This document shows positions 25,346 through 38,646 of a stretch of 64,000 nucleotides of DNA, piece after piece. How positions within the stretch are numbered: position 1 is the first letter of the stretch; every line of letters starts with the position of its first letter. The position numbers were made by a program, and so were the translations under genes. The notes under the pieces are model-generated. The model was not told the DNA's origin. It did no database searches and saw nothing but the letters and a program-made list of their open reading frames with translations. This DNA is from Homarus americanus (lineage: Eukaryota; Arthropoda; Malacostraca; Decapoda; Nephropidae): contig NW_024748870.1 in assembly GCF_018991925.1 (NCBI RefSeq), positions 3,062,705 through 3,126,704 of the forward strand, read 5' to 3'.

Positions 25346-25921
25346 CTTACTCTGACTACCGTAGACCCAAAATTATTGTATAAAAGTAAAGCAAAACAAG
25401 AAACTTTAGAATACCAAATTATGTAGGACAACAAAAATAACAACAGCAATATGTCTGGCGCACCTCGCTCAATTGTTACCGAATATTGCTGAGTAATTAT
25501 TATGCTACACCTACACGAGGCGTTCGCACATGACAGCTGAATATTACACGGAAAAAAATACCAATATGGCACTTAAAACAATGTGGGACTTAGACCAATA
25601 TGGCACTTAGACCAATATAATTCCTGTAATATCCTTCCAGTATTTGACGAGTGTAAAAATTGCTGTGAGGTGTATAACAAACTGACTATGGAAACACTTA
25701 GGTGATAGTTATGCTTGGATATGATTATAATATTTAATGGTAACTTAGAAGAAACATGATAAGTGAGTATTAATTTCATACCCTAGATTATTTCACCTAA
25801 AGATTAACCACCTTAATCCTAACCTAACCTAACATAACTTAAACTAACCCAACCTAGGTAATGAGGGTGGCAGGAGGTAAGTGTGGCCTTGAGACACACA
25901 CACACACACCAGGTGGGGGTC

Positions 25922-26388
25922 ATGGCGAGGCTGCGCACCGTCACCACCCTGTTACACACGGTTAGGTAAGTCACCCTCTCTCTCTACTCCAGCTGTTTCC
26001 TCCCGAGAAAATTTTATTTGAGTTAATTTCAGACAAGACATTTCAGAACAGGTCGGGTCTACAGTCACCACGTTATAACACTGTCCATAGTTGACTCATT
26101 TCCTGTACCCATGAACGCCAGAACCGGGGTTAGGCGGAGGGGGACGTCTGAACTGAACACTTCATCTATAAATAATGTAGCCAGCGCTCCCCAAGGCAGA
26201 GTTAAGCGACCTATGCACCCCGACGCCTGTGGTACTCTTGCTGGTGTCGGTACTCCAGCAACTCACAGTCTTAAACATACAAGAAGTAAACTAATAATGT
26301 ATTTTTTTCTGGTTGTATAAATTTAGCAGTTATGTTGAGACGTGAGGCGGCTAAGAACCCCGAGCCCTCACCTTCCGCCTTCATTGAG
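25922..26388 (+). CDS. Candidate first two exons of a divergent plus-strand gene (weak)
   Basis: An ATG at 25922 opens 14 codons (MARLRTVTTLLHTV, basic and possibly a mitochondrial leader) that end at a strong donor AG|GTAAGT (25965/25966). A possible second exon at 26340-26388 would continue in frame (RREAAKNPEPSPSAFIE) to a donor GAG|GTAAAC. I do not recognise the protein and found no third exon. It is arranged head to head with the peroxidase, about 1.4 kb apart. This rests only on splice signals and frame and may be chance. Confidence 0.2.
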
Positions 26389-26389
26389 G

Positions 26390-28930
26390 TAAACAAAACA
26401 AGAGTTGAGTAACCTACTCGTGACCAACCATTATGCTCCACGAACATAGCGAAAACTTGAGTCAGTATTCGAGTGTATGTGGAAGAGATATTACGGAATT
26501 ACCTTGACAAATACACTGGTCAGGTTAGGCTATGAATTATATCAACAAATCAGGTCAACCCGCCTGCCCTCAAGCCTCGCCCAGGAATAAATAATTTCCC
26601 CATGGATCACCGCGCCCACACCACGTCTGGGCCTGCATGACGGCTCTCAGGGAACTATTTATTATTTTTTCGTAATATCTTCGTCTGTGTGTGTGTGTGT
26701 GTGTGCAGGGTAGGTTGTCTTAGTACTGTACCGGCGAACTAGCTGCCAAGACCATTTTTTTTTATGCAAAGGTTCAAACTCTTCCTTAGTGCCGCTGCCA
26801 ACAACAGGTTAAAAGGTGAAAGGTTTTCCTGGAAAGTTTGTAACTGAGAGTTAGGACGACTGGAGGCTGCTGTAGGGGACCTGTTTTTAATTGTCTCGGG
26901 TAGTTCAGTCTCCTTAACCATATTGTAATGAGGACTACGTGTTGGCAGAAATAAATAATCAGTCGGAACGTACAGAAGTTGGTCCTCAAGCCCTGCCCAT
27001 CACCACTGACTCCAGAAGGTAGTCACAAACACGAGCTCCACCATCCTCCTGTTCAGAACTGTAACGAAACAAAACCAGACACCACAATACCAGCTGTAGG
27101 AAGTAAAGCAGTTCGGAGACTCGGGTGGATGAACTTTACGAGGGATTTATTTTTTGTAAACAATGCCATGTCTACTTATACCTAAATAGAACGTTAAGAT
27201 GAGCCTTTGGTGGTGATGAAGGGAGCCGAGTTCTTTAGCTGTGTTATGTTGTAACTTGTGATAGATAGATAGATGAATGGATAGAGATATAGAAAGGGAG
27301 ATATATTCAGTAAAATCCTTATACAAGTTTACAGTGATTCAGCTTATACTGTATGTAAAGGTATGCAATTCAATATGTATATAGACAATGGAGGTGAGAA
27401 ATGCAATATACTTCACGATACTAAATAATCTCAGGGTTGTCGAGTCATTCCTCACAGCCATAAACACTCACTGGTCGACTGGGCAGGTACAAGTGTGTCG
27501 CATAACGTGTTCCTACTGTCAGCTTTTGTACCTGTATTTTGTTATACATTAAAAAGGGATAAAAATGAAATTGATTGGGAATCTTCAATAACCTCAAGTG
27601 TTGTTAATACAGTTCGTCTTGTTGGTTTAGATTGTATGGTTCGTTTTCGCATTTCAGGAGGCTTAACCTAGAGAATTTTGACTGGTTGAAAGGATACCGC
27701 TTATAACTAGGCTTCGTGAGATGAGAGGACGATCACGGGAAGCTCGTCTATATAGCTTTAGACAAATATAAGCTATACTCAACAACATTACTGGAAGGAA
27801 TATACATTAATTACTGTAAAGAGGCTGAGACAAATGCCTCCAACGTCAACTACATAGAGACGGTATTTGTCGCCAACAGTTCACACTCAGACTTTCACAT
27901 CTACCGTTAGTCAACACTGTATCACATTAAACCTTAAAACTGATATTTTTTGTTCAAATTAGGGATTATGTTGTTTGTAATAATGTATGTACAGTATATA
28001 AATGTATGTATGCATGTATAAATATATGTATTCTTTATTGGAAAAATATAAAGATCATAATTTAATTTCTACTGTGCAGTGTTACTCCGTATTGCAACAG
28101 ACAAATACAGTGTGTCTGTCTGGGTGTCTGCTCTGAACTAAATATTTCAACAGATTCCTTTAAAAACTACCCACGGTTTAGTGAGAGAGAAAACAGGGCA
28201 TTCAGATCGCTTCCTGTGGGGATTCATGTCAAAGAACGCATTCAAGTGTGTTAGCTGAGCTGGAACGACACATTTACGTTCAACATGGTAGAGAAAATGG
28301 ATTTTTATTAACCGTCTTATATTCTGAGTACAGTACACCTCACTACCTCAGCAACATTGAGGTCACAGCTGGCAGATCATGGGTACTGTCTACTGGTAAT
28401 AGTTTTTGGATGACTCGAGCACTTTCGTTGCTTCGAGGGCATTTGAGTTACGAAAAGCACTCATTTGTGGTGGGTGAGAGGTGAGGGAGAGAGAGGGGAG
28501 GGGATTAGGTAAAAACCATACTGGTGGTGATGACTCCCTGTGGGGGGGAAGGCGGCCACAAAAACTGGTCTTTAAAGATGAAAAGGAAAAAGAAAAGAAA
28601 AAAAAAAGCGATTGACCGAGCAACGCCAAAAGAAAATATGTTGCTGCCTTCTTGTCGCGTCATGACTAATACTTTTTTTTGGTTGGTCTCTTGCTCAGTG
28701 ACAGTTCACAGGAAATAGAGCGTGTAAAATCAACTAAATCCGCTAACTTGTGACGATAAGGATAAAGTTAACGAAGAGGATAATGTAAAGTAAATAAGGA
28801 CATAGAGAAAAGGTAAACACACACACTCGTCATAGTCTTCCTGGCGCCATCTCTCGGGTGAGTAAGTCAGCCTCAACAGCCTGCCTGATCCTCCTCCTCT
28901 TAATATTCCGATTATTGTAACGTTATCCCC
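26390..28930. other. No gene recognised
   Basis: Unique AT-rich sequence with a (TG)n tract at 26683-26704 and a (GATA)n-like tract near 27260-27275. Open frames are short and without motifs. Confidence 0.5.
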
Positions 28931-28944
28931 TACCACCATATGAA

Positions 28945-29115
28945 GCGGTTAGGGTTAGGTTAAGTTAGTCTGCATTTGGTTAAGTTGCACTGGGTTAGGT
29001 TAGGTTAGGTTAGACTGGATTGGGTAGGTTATGTTAGGTTAGGTTGGATTGGGTGGGGTTATGTTAGGTTATATTAGGCTTTGTTATGTTAAATTAGGTT
29101 AGGTTGGGTTGGGGG
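28945..29115. repeat. Interstitial telomere-like (TTAGG)n stretch
   Basis: Multiple GGTTAGGTTAGGTTAGG runs are interspersed with variants such as GGATTGGGT. TTAGG is the arthropod telomere repeat. Shorter copies occur at about 15680, 20985, 24305, 25820, 29290, 35040 and 35297. The copies are degenerate and internal, so this is not a telomere. Confidence 0.75.
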
Positions 29116-32100
29116 AAGAAATATTACGCTGTTTTTAGTCATTTGTTTACGTGCAACATGGCAGGTCGTGATTGGCTGGTTGGTTGGTCAGGTACAGGTC
29201 TTGTTCCTTACGTGTATACTTCCGGCATAAACAAGTCAACAGCATAGAGGATTATGTTCACTATTACTGATCCCGGTGATGAACTCATGTGGTTAGGTTA
29301 GGTTATTTCGGGTTCAAAGTTGTGTGTGTGTGTGTGTCCGTTCAATGAACTTAGATTGGCTCCGGCAGGTGAGGTCATTTTCACTTCCCTATAAATAAAA
29401 TAAAATAAAAAGCGTAATTGCATGAATCGTCTACCTGAGATGAACAGAAGGCGTCCAACAGGTAACAGTGAACCGGTGTGACAACATAACTGACCTGAAC
29501 TAAACATGTCCGTAAAAAAAAAATATATTTGACGTTCACTACTTAAGTCTCGGTTCTTATTAGCATTCTATTTTTTTTTTGTAGATAACCTGAATATTAG
29601 TTTCCCCAGCTTATTACACCTAATGATTAACCATTGCAATGCTAACCTAACCTAACCAAAACTATAGCTGTCATAACTTAGTCTAAACTGAAATATATTG
29701 ATCTAATTCACTTATAAGCCGTGACGTCACTAACTGAAGTAAAAAAACTGGATTGTAATTGGTGACATGTTTTGTGGTGTTGTGTGACGTGGAGGATCAC
29801 TGTTCTCACCCTCAACACCTTACGTGGTGTGTCCGGCGGGACTTTACCTGGCCGCTGTTGACCAAGTCTTACCTGACACTCCTGTAGCCAACTTTTTGTA
29901 CTGCGAGAGAAAGCTGATATTAATTGTCATCTCTGGGTCCGGTGTGTATTTCCTGCTCAGTCACTGGGCATTTCACCCATCCACTATAACGTGTCTACCG
30001 ATCAGTGGTCATTTTACGAGGCATTCACCCTTTACCTATACCTTCCAATCAGTGGGCATCTTTGAGGCATTCACCTCTTACCTACCAATCAGTGGTCATT
30101 TTACTAGATCATCTCGACTTACTCACTGCAGAGTGGATATTTTACGAGACAAACACTTATCTACCAATCAGTGGACATTTCACCCATTATCACCTCTAGG
30201 CTCGTGCGGCTTCCAGTACTTACACTGTAAATACTGGGAGATGACTGGATAAATATTAACGTGTGTGAACATTAGTGGACCCGACGTGAGAGTTCATCGA
30301 TCTATATAATCTTACGTTCACTTGTAACACGTCAAGCCATATAAGTTATTTGTACGTTATCATCACAGTAATAACAAAACTTTATCATTCCCCAAACAGT
30401 AGCATTTTATCATCAAAGAACCGCATAATTTGTTAAAAAAATATTATATATATACGACTTGATTGCCATAATTAGTGTTGCAATTTATTTTAGTTTATAT
30501 ATTTTGTTAAGAGAGACTAGTATTCCCCCCTACTTCCCCTAGATAAACTTTTATACAGTATGTGTATTAGACTTGGGGTCACCGTAAAGGTTCACAGGTC
30601 AGACGATGACGTCACTCAACACCTGGGATGTGTGTGTGTGTGAACAATCCTATAATCTATAATTGTTGCTGAACAAGTGTAATTACTTATCCAATCACAC
30701 GCTTCGAGACCTTATGTGTTGAAGAGTAGTAATAACATAACATCGACTATAGGTGTGTTAGGGAATATCTGCCAGAATTTGGCCAACAAGACAACGACGA
30801 CATTCGGAAAGCGACACATGACCACTTTCGTAACTACCACCACTGCAGGTTCTCCTACGCGCCAACTTTCTAGTGGTGATGAAAGTCTCTTATTTAGCGA
30901 CTTGCAACTTGGGAAGGCGATGGAAGTTGGCGACATGGTAACATGTCCCTCCCTGAGGCATTGTGAGTTGGAGGGAGGGAGCAGGCGGGGACTTTTTCTG
31001 GGACACCCTGCACGTATAGTCATCAGTACTCAAAACATCGTGAGTAGTGGACGCTGAGTTTAGGAAGACTGACTGACTGGCTCTTGTGTCTCGTGTCATC
31101 AATTGCTCTGGACCGAGAACCTGATGTTGCAAGACTTGGCACATTGATGTATATTTTTTTAAGAACGTAGGTGTGTGCGTGTCTCCCCCGAGGGTCATTA
31201 GTGAAGGTGTGTGTGTGTGCCCGGAGGCTGACCACAGCAAGCAGGGGTCACAACACCTCACCTAAGTACATTCTTCCATACTTGAATTTCACCCTAGCAG
31301 TGAGTCTCTTATTCCTGTCAGGTATATATCCGTTCTGTTATCGTTTTAGACTGATAATCTGTTTTCTTTGTAATATTTACCATAAAAGGTTTAGAGATTT
31401 AATGAGTTTTGTGAGATGCCACCTGTGAGTTCCTGAAGTTATGCATGTATAGAGTCAGGTGTGCTGGAGGAGGTAAGATGTATCCCTTTAACACACACCT
31501 GGAGTTTAATTGAGGATCAGGTGTTCAACGTTTCCATGATATTTACTTTTTAGTCATAACACACACACACACACTATGAGTCAGGCTGAAACATCTGTTG
31601 GCATATTTCTCCAGGTAGCACTAATTGTACACTGTTTACCTGAGGCTATGATTTCTTCTTCTACAGCTCACGTAACTTACCTCATGACAGCACCACGAGT
31701 AACACATCACAATGTTTAAGTGAGAGATGAAGTGACCTACACAACGATCAATGACGCTAATATTTTGACTTGAGTGAGGAAGTGTTGCTCCTTCACCTAT
31801 TAAGTGACAATACTTCGAGACACCTTCTAGCATTCCCTCTGTGTAAGTTGAAAAGGAAAATCATGGATAAATACTAACTATCCTTTTGTTTACTGGTGCG
31901 TGTGTGTGGGTGTGGTCGCTGGCTCACACTGGCCGTGATTTGACCAGAACACGAGGACCAATGAGTGGGAGTTGGTTGTGAATATTTTTCTGCATTTCAG
32001 TTACGCTTCCCGACTTTCTCCTGTTGGACCCTGTGACGTCATACCCGTACCCGTTGAAATAATAAAAAAATATGACTTGCAGAAACATTTTACCTTGAGT

Positions 32101-33000
32101 TCTTTAGGTCTCTTAGTAGGGAATATTTACAGTATAGTCTTAAATAACATTAGTAAATCATTCTGTATCACGTAACAAGACAGCTGAACAAAAGAGTAAT
32201 TCATTTGGTGATAACAAGAGTCCCGTCACGTGTCGAGTGCAAGACCTCAAGTGAAAGTGTTTAGCTCACAAATTGGAGCACTCCAGTCAGTCATTTACAC
32301 AAACAAAATAATTTACGGTATATTTCTCTTGTTAATGTCACCTCATTAATGTTTACTGTCAGTGACGTCAGTAAATGAGTGACGTCACTGCATGATATTC
32401 TAATTTGAATTTATTTTCCCCAGGGAATGACACTTTAGTAAATGATTAGTAGACGAATCAGGAACTATTGTACTCCACTTTTACTTTCTCAATGATACGG
32501 ATATTTTCCTTCCATACTTTCGATTGTCAGCGTAAAATTGTGCACAATCACAGTTCTCAATGTACTACAACGATTTTTCAACAAAAGTTTGTGTGTATGT
32601 AAAGGAGAGAAAGGGGGGTGAGGGGGTGAGGTAGCCACTAATGGGCGGGAAACACTGAAAGGAAACAATGACGGCGGGAAACAAAAGCTCAGAGTGTTGG
32701 CGGGGCTGACGGTCTTACGTAACGCTCAGCTGCTATACACCTCTAGACACCTTCGTAATTACATCGTTAGTTATAATTGAACCTGGTAGTTAGAGCCTCT
32801 ATCTGTCTCTCTCTATTGACAGTTTACCCTCATACTGGTCATTGATAAGGGAGGTCGTGAACACCTCTCTTATAGGGTGTGGCTGGCTGCAACCTCCCCC
32901 ACCCTCCCCACACACACACATTCCTACGCACCATTAAAAAATTATATATATAATTTTCAGGACTCAACGCGGAAGCTTAAACAATTTCCCCCGTTTTCAT
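29116..33000. other. No gene recognised; minor repeats
   Basis: A degenerate tandem repeat with CTACCAATCAGTGGTCATTT lies at about 29960-30190. A plus-strand open frame at 30716-31057 has no family motif and overlaps a comparable minus-strand frame. Short (CA)n and (GT)n tracts are scattered. No RNA gene was seen. Confidence 0.45.
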
Positions 33001-33119
33001 GTCACGATTTCCTGGGAACGCTGTCTCCCCTGTGACCACTACCACCACTATCACAACAACCATCATCACAACCACCATCATCAGCACTATCACAGTCATC
33101 ACCACCACAAAACCACCAC

Positions 33120-33870
33120 TGCCACAATCAGGGAAAGGGCGAGGGAAGGGAGGGAGGAAGGAAAGAAGGAAAGGAGAGGGAGGGAGTCAGGGGAAGGAAA
33201 GAGGGAGGGAGGGAAGGAAGGAGGGAGGGCGACAGGGAAGGAAGGAGGGAGGGCGACAGGGAAGGAAGGAGGGGGGCGACAGGGAAGGAAGGAGGGAGGG
33301 CGACAGGGAAGGAAGGAGGGAGGGCGACAGGGAAGGAAAGGAGGGCGACAGGGAAGGGAAGGAGGGCGGCAGGGAAGGAAGGAGGGAGGAGACAGGAAGG
33401 AAGGAGGGAGGGCGACAGGCAGGGAAGGAAGGAGGGAGGGCGACAGGGAAGGAAGGAGGGAGGGCGACAGGGGAAGGAAGGAGGGAGAGCGGCAGGAAGG
33501 AAGGAGGGAGGGCGGCAGGGAAGGAAGGAGGGAGGGCGGCAGGGGAAGGAAGGACAGGGAAGGAAGGGAGGGCGGCAGGAAGGAAGGAAGGAGGGAGGGC
33601 GACAGGGAAGGAAGGAGGGAAGTCGACAGGGGAAGGGGAGGAGGGCGGCAGGGAAGGAAGGAGGGAAGTCGACAGGGAAGGAAGGAGGGAGGGCGGCAGG
33701 GAAGGAAGGAGGGCGGCAGGGAAGGAAGGAGGAAGGGCGAGGGGAAGGAAGGAGGAAGGGCGGCAGGGAAGGAAGGAGGGAGGGCGGCAGGGAAGGAAGG
33801 AGGGAGGGCGACAGGAAGGAAGGAGGGAGGGCGGCAGGGAAGGAGGAGGGCGGCAGGGGGAAGGAGTGCC
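33120..33870 (+). repeat. Polypurine minisatellite (GGAAGGAAGGAGGGAGGGCGACA type)
   Basis: About 740 bp of almost pure purine on the plus strand, built from AAGGAAGGAGGGAGGG followed by CGACAGGG or CGGCAGGG. The open frame of 337 codons across it (GRKEGG repeats) is a by-product of low complexity. A CACCAT-type tract lies just upstream (33035-33120). Confidence 0.9.
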
Positions 33871-34441
33871 CGTGACGTGTTTCAGGGTTGAGACATTGTA
33901 CTATTTAACGTCTGCTTTTAATTATGCTAAAGTGTATGTGAGGTTTATTATTATTTTTATTATATACCAGTCTATAAAACACGCACACACCACTATACAC
34001 ATAAAACAGTAACCTGTTAATGATAAAGGGTATAATCAAACTATCTCCCCAAAACAGGTATATATTAGTAGCCAGTCATTCACCTCACAAGAACACAAAA
34101 ACCACAACGAGTTTTACGCCTTTAAACAGATCGTCCGGGGGGTTCTCGAGCTGTAGGTGTTAATAACTGATCGATTTCATCACTTTTCTTAACAGGTTAT
34201 CTTAACAGTGAAAGTATTTACATTATTTTGGTGTTAAAGTTTCATTTGTTATGAAAGACGAGAAAAAAAGTTCCAGAAAGTTCCATAAAAAGGTTAATAA
34301 CGCAGGTCAGTCTTGAACTTTACCAACTTTAAATAGTGATTGTAAAGATAACTCTTCTCTGGTTATTTTTAGCACTGTTTTGTTTATTTCTTTAGTATAT
34401 TAATTATATAAACTGGTGTGTGTTTACTGTACATATATACA

Positions 34442-34442
<1 letters not shown>

Positions 34443-34531
<89 letters not shown>

Positions 34532-34594
34532 AGAAAACGTGGACAAGATAAATCTTGATAAAATCACACGAAGGAAAGAACGGTGTGATTTTAT

Positions 34595-34661
<67 letters not shown>
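34443..34661. repeat. Two (TA)n arrays flanking a hairpin
   Basis: (TA)n at about 34443-34529 and 34598-34661. Between them lies a perfect 15-bp inverted repeat, TTGATAAAATCACAC at 34555-34569 and its complement at 34583-34597, with a 13-nt loop. A (TC)n tract follows at about 34709-34750. Confidence 0.9.
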
Positions 34662-34662
<1 letters not shown>

Positions 34663-34705
34663 TCGATTCCAGTGACTGTTGACTTATTTTCTTTAAAGGT
34701 CAAAG

Positions 34706-34750
<45 letters not shown>

Positions 34751-34754
<4 letters not shown>

Positions 34755-35182
34755 GTGGTCGATTAATCAAAATTTATCCCTGACATCTCACTGTCTCTCA
34801 TGACTGGCAATATGATGTTCTCAGGCAGGTAGGGTGACACACACACACACACACACCACGCCCAGGAAGTTGTGGGTTATGCCTACTACCCAGCCCCGCC
34901 ATTCATCAACCTTTACTAAAAATAAATAAATATAAGTGAAATAAAAAAAATAAAACGTAAAATAAATTTGTCCTAAGAAATGTATACCGCGTGTTATGGT
35001 GGTCACGTGTTACAATAGAAACATTGACTGACTCACTGCTAACCTAACCTAACCTAACCACACGACACACCTGAACTTTCTGTGTTACATCTCAACGCTC
35101 ACTCTCTCTCACTGTCTGGTTTATTCTTCATTTTTTTTCTTTTCTTTTTACATCTTTATATAAATAGATGAAGTAAAAGTTG

Positions 35183-35233
<51 letters not shown>

Positions 35234-35746
35234 ACCTCCAAGTGGTCGTGTTCTCTCGTTCATAATATTTCTTCAGCACGTTGTTGTCGTGCAAGGTTAG
35301 GTTAGGTTAGGTTGGCGTGGTTAATCATCAGGTGAAATAATCTGGGGTGCCTAAACTTCAGGTGATCCATAAAAAAAACCTTACTGTAACAATACCTCGC
35401 GCGTGGGTGGGTGGTTCAGTGGGTGTGTGGGTGGTTGGGTGGGTGGGAGGGGAAGGAACACCTGAGCTATGAGGGCAAGTACCAATACCTGGAGCGTGGG
35501 TGGGTGGTTTAGTGGGTGGGTAAGTGAGTGGGCGGGAAAGAAACACGTGAGCTATGGGGACAAACAAACCACACACACACACACACTGTACCTCACCACA
35601 AACCTCGTCGACCAGGATTTGAAAAACGATATTTTTTTATTTCTGTTGCTAAAAATAACAAGAGCATTAAGCTATACCACAACCGCCTTATCAACTTCCT
35701 CAAGGTGTGAAATATTAGGTGGATGAACATCTAATCTCCTTGTACT
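34751..35746. repeat. Microsatellites and a two-copy GGGTGGGTGGTT repeat
   Basis: (CA)n at 34838-34857 and 35185-35226. Two copies of an approximately 100-bp unit at 35397-35562 begin GCGTGGGTGGGTGGTT and end ACACSTGAGCTATGRGGRCAA. No gene was seen. Confidence 0.7.
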
Positions 35747-35869
35747 AGTTCTGGCACTTATACTTTACACGTAAGTGGGAGTCAAAAAAGTGGGAGTAAA
35801 AAAACAAGCAGGTCCTGGGAAGTAAAATTAGTTGCTCAGGACAAGGGGTAAAACAGGACCAGGGAAGGG

Positions 35870-36876
35870 TAGGTTTAAATGTATACTATACAAACAGTAG
35901 GAGCGTTAGAAATAAAATAGACTTGCTGAGAGCGGTTGTATGTACCGAGAATGTAGACTTCATAGCAATCACCGAAACTTGGATGAATCTGGCGAGCAAA
36001 ATTTTTTTATCAGAGTACCACATAGAAGGGTACAACCTTTTTCACAAGGACAGGGAAGGTAGGAAGGGGGGAGGGGTCGCACTCTTCGTCAAGGATACAT
36101 TAAAATGTTGTATTAATAATTCAATAAAGGGTGAAATAGGAACCGAGTCTGTGTGGGTAGAAATCACGGAAGGAAGAGAAAAACTAATTATGGGAGTGAT
36201 TTACAGGCCCCCAAGTCTTGGCAAAGAAGCAGCTCAGCCCATATGGCAGGAAATGAGTAGGGCAGCAAAATATAACAACCTATGCATTATGGGGGATTTC
36301 AACTTCAGAAATATTGACTGGGACAACATTGTAGGCGACTATGAATCTGAAGACTTCCTAGACGCAGTACAGGACAATTTTTTGAAACAACTAATTACAG
36401 AACCTACTAGAGGTGACAATATATTAGACCTAGTATTAACAAATAAAGAAAATATTATCAGAGATATCACAGTAGGGGAAGAACTAGGTAACAGTGATCA
36501 CAGAGAAATCAGGTTCACCCTAAATTGGGAAACGAAAAACAATGACAATATGGTCAGAGTCCCAAACTTTCGGTTGGTGGATTATCAGGGGTTAAGAAGG
36601 TACCTAGGTGAGGTCACCTGGGAACAGTCACGTCAGTTCCCAGTAGGAAGGGGCGAGGTCATAGATGACACAACAATTGATCATGACTATAATATATTCA
36701 CTAGTATACTACATAAAGCACAAGAAGAAAATATACCATACAGAAAAATTAGGTCAAATAAGAATGAGCCAAGGTGGATGACCAGAAAACTTAAACATGA
36801 CATAGGAATAAAGAAAGGAATATATAAGAAATTAAAGGGAGGGGAGGAGCAGCTAGGAATGTTAAGAAAAATGTAA
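35870..36876 (+). pseudogene. LINE endonuclease domain (APE type)
   Basis: The frame is open from about 35870 (NVYYTNSRSVRNKIDLL) to 36876. Endonuclease signatures are ITETW (catalytic Glu), GVIYRPPS, MGDFNFRNIDW and GNSDHREI (catalytic His). These are the expected order and residues of the apurinic-endonuclease fold that nicks target DNA. The reading frame breaks at about 36870 and the downstream linker continues in another frame. Confidence 0.85.
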
Positions 36877-38646
36877 GGAAAGCAAAGAGAGACTATGAAA
36901 TCAAAATAGCAAGAGAATCCAAGGCGAATCCCAAGGGATTTTTCCAGGTATATAGGACAAAGGTCAAGGAAAAAGTTGGGCTTTTAAAGTCAGGGAGGGG
37001 AGAAGTGATAAATGGCAGTGAAGAAATAAGCAAAGCATTGAACAGCTACTTCTTATCAGTTTTCACAGAAGAAATTTTCTATGAAATTCCAGAGGTGGAA
37101 CTGATATTTAAGGGAAAGGAAGAAGAGAAATTAAAGAATATCACTCAGAAAAGAGCATGTTCTTAAGAAGATAAATAAACTAAAGAAAACAAAATCCCCA
37201 GGGCCGGATAAAATTTTCCCTCGAGTCTTGAAAGAGTGTAGGGAACAGATTAGCGGACCCCTCGTAAACTTATTTACAAAATCATTAGACACTGGAGTTG
37301 TGCCAGACTTGTGGAAACAGGCAAATGTAGTACCCATATTCAAAAAGGGAGACAGAGCATCAGCGTCAAATTACCGGCCGATCAGTTTGACGTCAGTAGT
37401 GGGGAAATTTCTTGAATCAATTATAGCAGATAGCATCCGATCGCATCTAGAGAAAAGCAAATTAATCTACGACTCTCAACATGGGTTTACAAAGGGAAAA
37501 TCTTGTCTAACAAATCTGCTAACGTTTTTAGGAAAGTCTTCGAGGTAGTAGATAATGACGAAAATTACGATGTTATTTACTTAGACTTTAGCAAAGCATT
37601 TGACAGAGTACCGCATCAGAGGCTTTGAGAAAAATTAAGGCTCATGGTATCGAGGGAAAGTTTTAAATTGGATAAAATCATGGCTCACCGATAGAACGCA
37701 GAGGGTCAGCGTAGATGGTGTTAAATCTGAGTGGGGCCGTGTAACCAGTGGGGTTCCCCAGGGGTCAGTACTAGGCCCACTCTTGTTCATAATCTACATA
37801 AACGATCTAGATACTGGGATCAGCAGTGACATAAGCAAGTTTGCGGATGACACCAAAATAGGGCGGCAGATTAATTCAGGGCAGGATGCAAATGCATTAC
37901 AGGAGGATCTAAATAAACTGCAGGGGTGGTCTGAAAAATGGCAAATGAAATTCAACACCAGCAAGTGCAGCGTACTTAATATTGGAAGAACAAATACTTA
38001 TAATGTATACAGCCTTAACAACATCAACCTAGAGAAGTCGACTTGTGAAAGAGACCTAGGGGTACTTGTAAGCCCGGACCTACGGCCTAGAAAACAGTGC
38101 GTTAATGTTCGAAATAAGGCAAACAGAGTATTGGGTTTTATATCTAGAAGTGTAAGTAACAAGAGTGCAGAGGTCTTATTGCAACTATATCTTGCGCTAG
38201 TCAGGTCGCACCTCGATTATGCGGTTCAGTTGTGGTGCCCCTATTATAGAATGGATATAAATTCACTAGAGTCGGTGCAGCGAAGAATGACAAAAATGAT
38301 TCCGGGACTTAGAAACCTTCCATATCAGGATAGGTTAAAGAAACTTAACTTGCATTCCCTAGAAAGACGAAGAGTGCGGGGAGATGTGATAGAAGTATTT
38401 AAGTGGGTGAAAGGAATCAATAAAGGGGATATAGATAAAGTTCTTATACTATCCGAGCAGGATAGGACTCGGAGCAACGGATTCAAGTTGGATAAGTTTA
38501 GGTTTAGGAGGGAGATAGGAAGAAACTGGTTCACAAATAGGGTGGTGGACGAGTGGAACAAGCTTAGCAACTATGTAGTAAATGCGGGAACTCTGGAAAG
38601 TTTCAAAAGGAGGCTAGATAGATTCATGGATGATAGAGAGTGGTAG
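36877..38646 (+). pseudogene. LINE reverse transcriptase domain, broken by frameshifts
   Basis: Reverse transcriptase pieces are in order: SPGPDKIFPRVLKEC; NVVPIFKKGD and NYRPISLTS (to 37548); then a separate frame with DFSKAFDRVPH (first catalytic Asp); then GVPQGSVLGPLLF and KFADDTKI (catalytic Asp pair) through to the C-terminal region ending at 38646. Breaks lie at about 37160, 37540 and 37625. The last 287 codons are open. It is the same clade as the fragment at 55107-56558. Confidence 0.85.

Noticed and set aside
26739..26989. Minus-strand frame with LPETIKN, similar to some LINE C-termini
   Set aside because: The resemblance is a few residues only, with no other LINE feature nearby.
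30712..31261. Overlapping frames of about 100-123 codons
   Set aside because: Both strands are open over the same bases and neither shows a known motif or clear splice sites.
33000..34012. 337-codon plus-strand frame rich in Gly, Arg, Lys and Glu
   Set aside because: It is a polypurine minisatellite with no stop codons for composition reasons; no domain or splice support.
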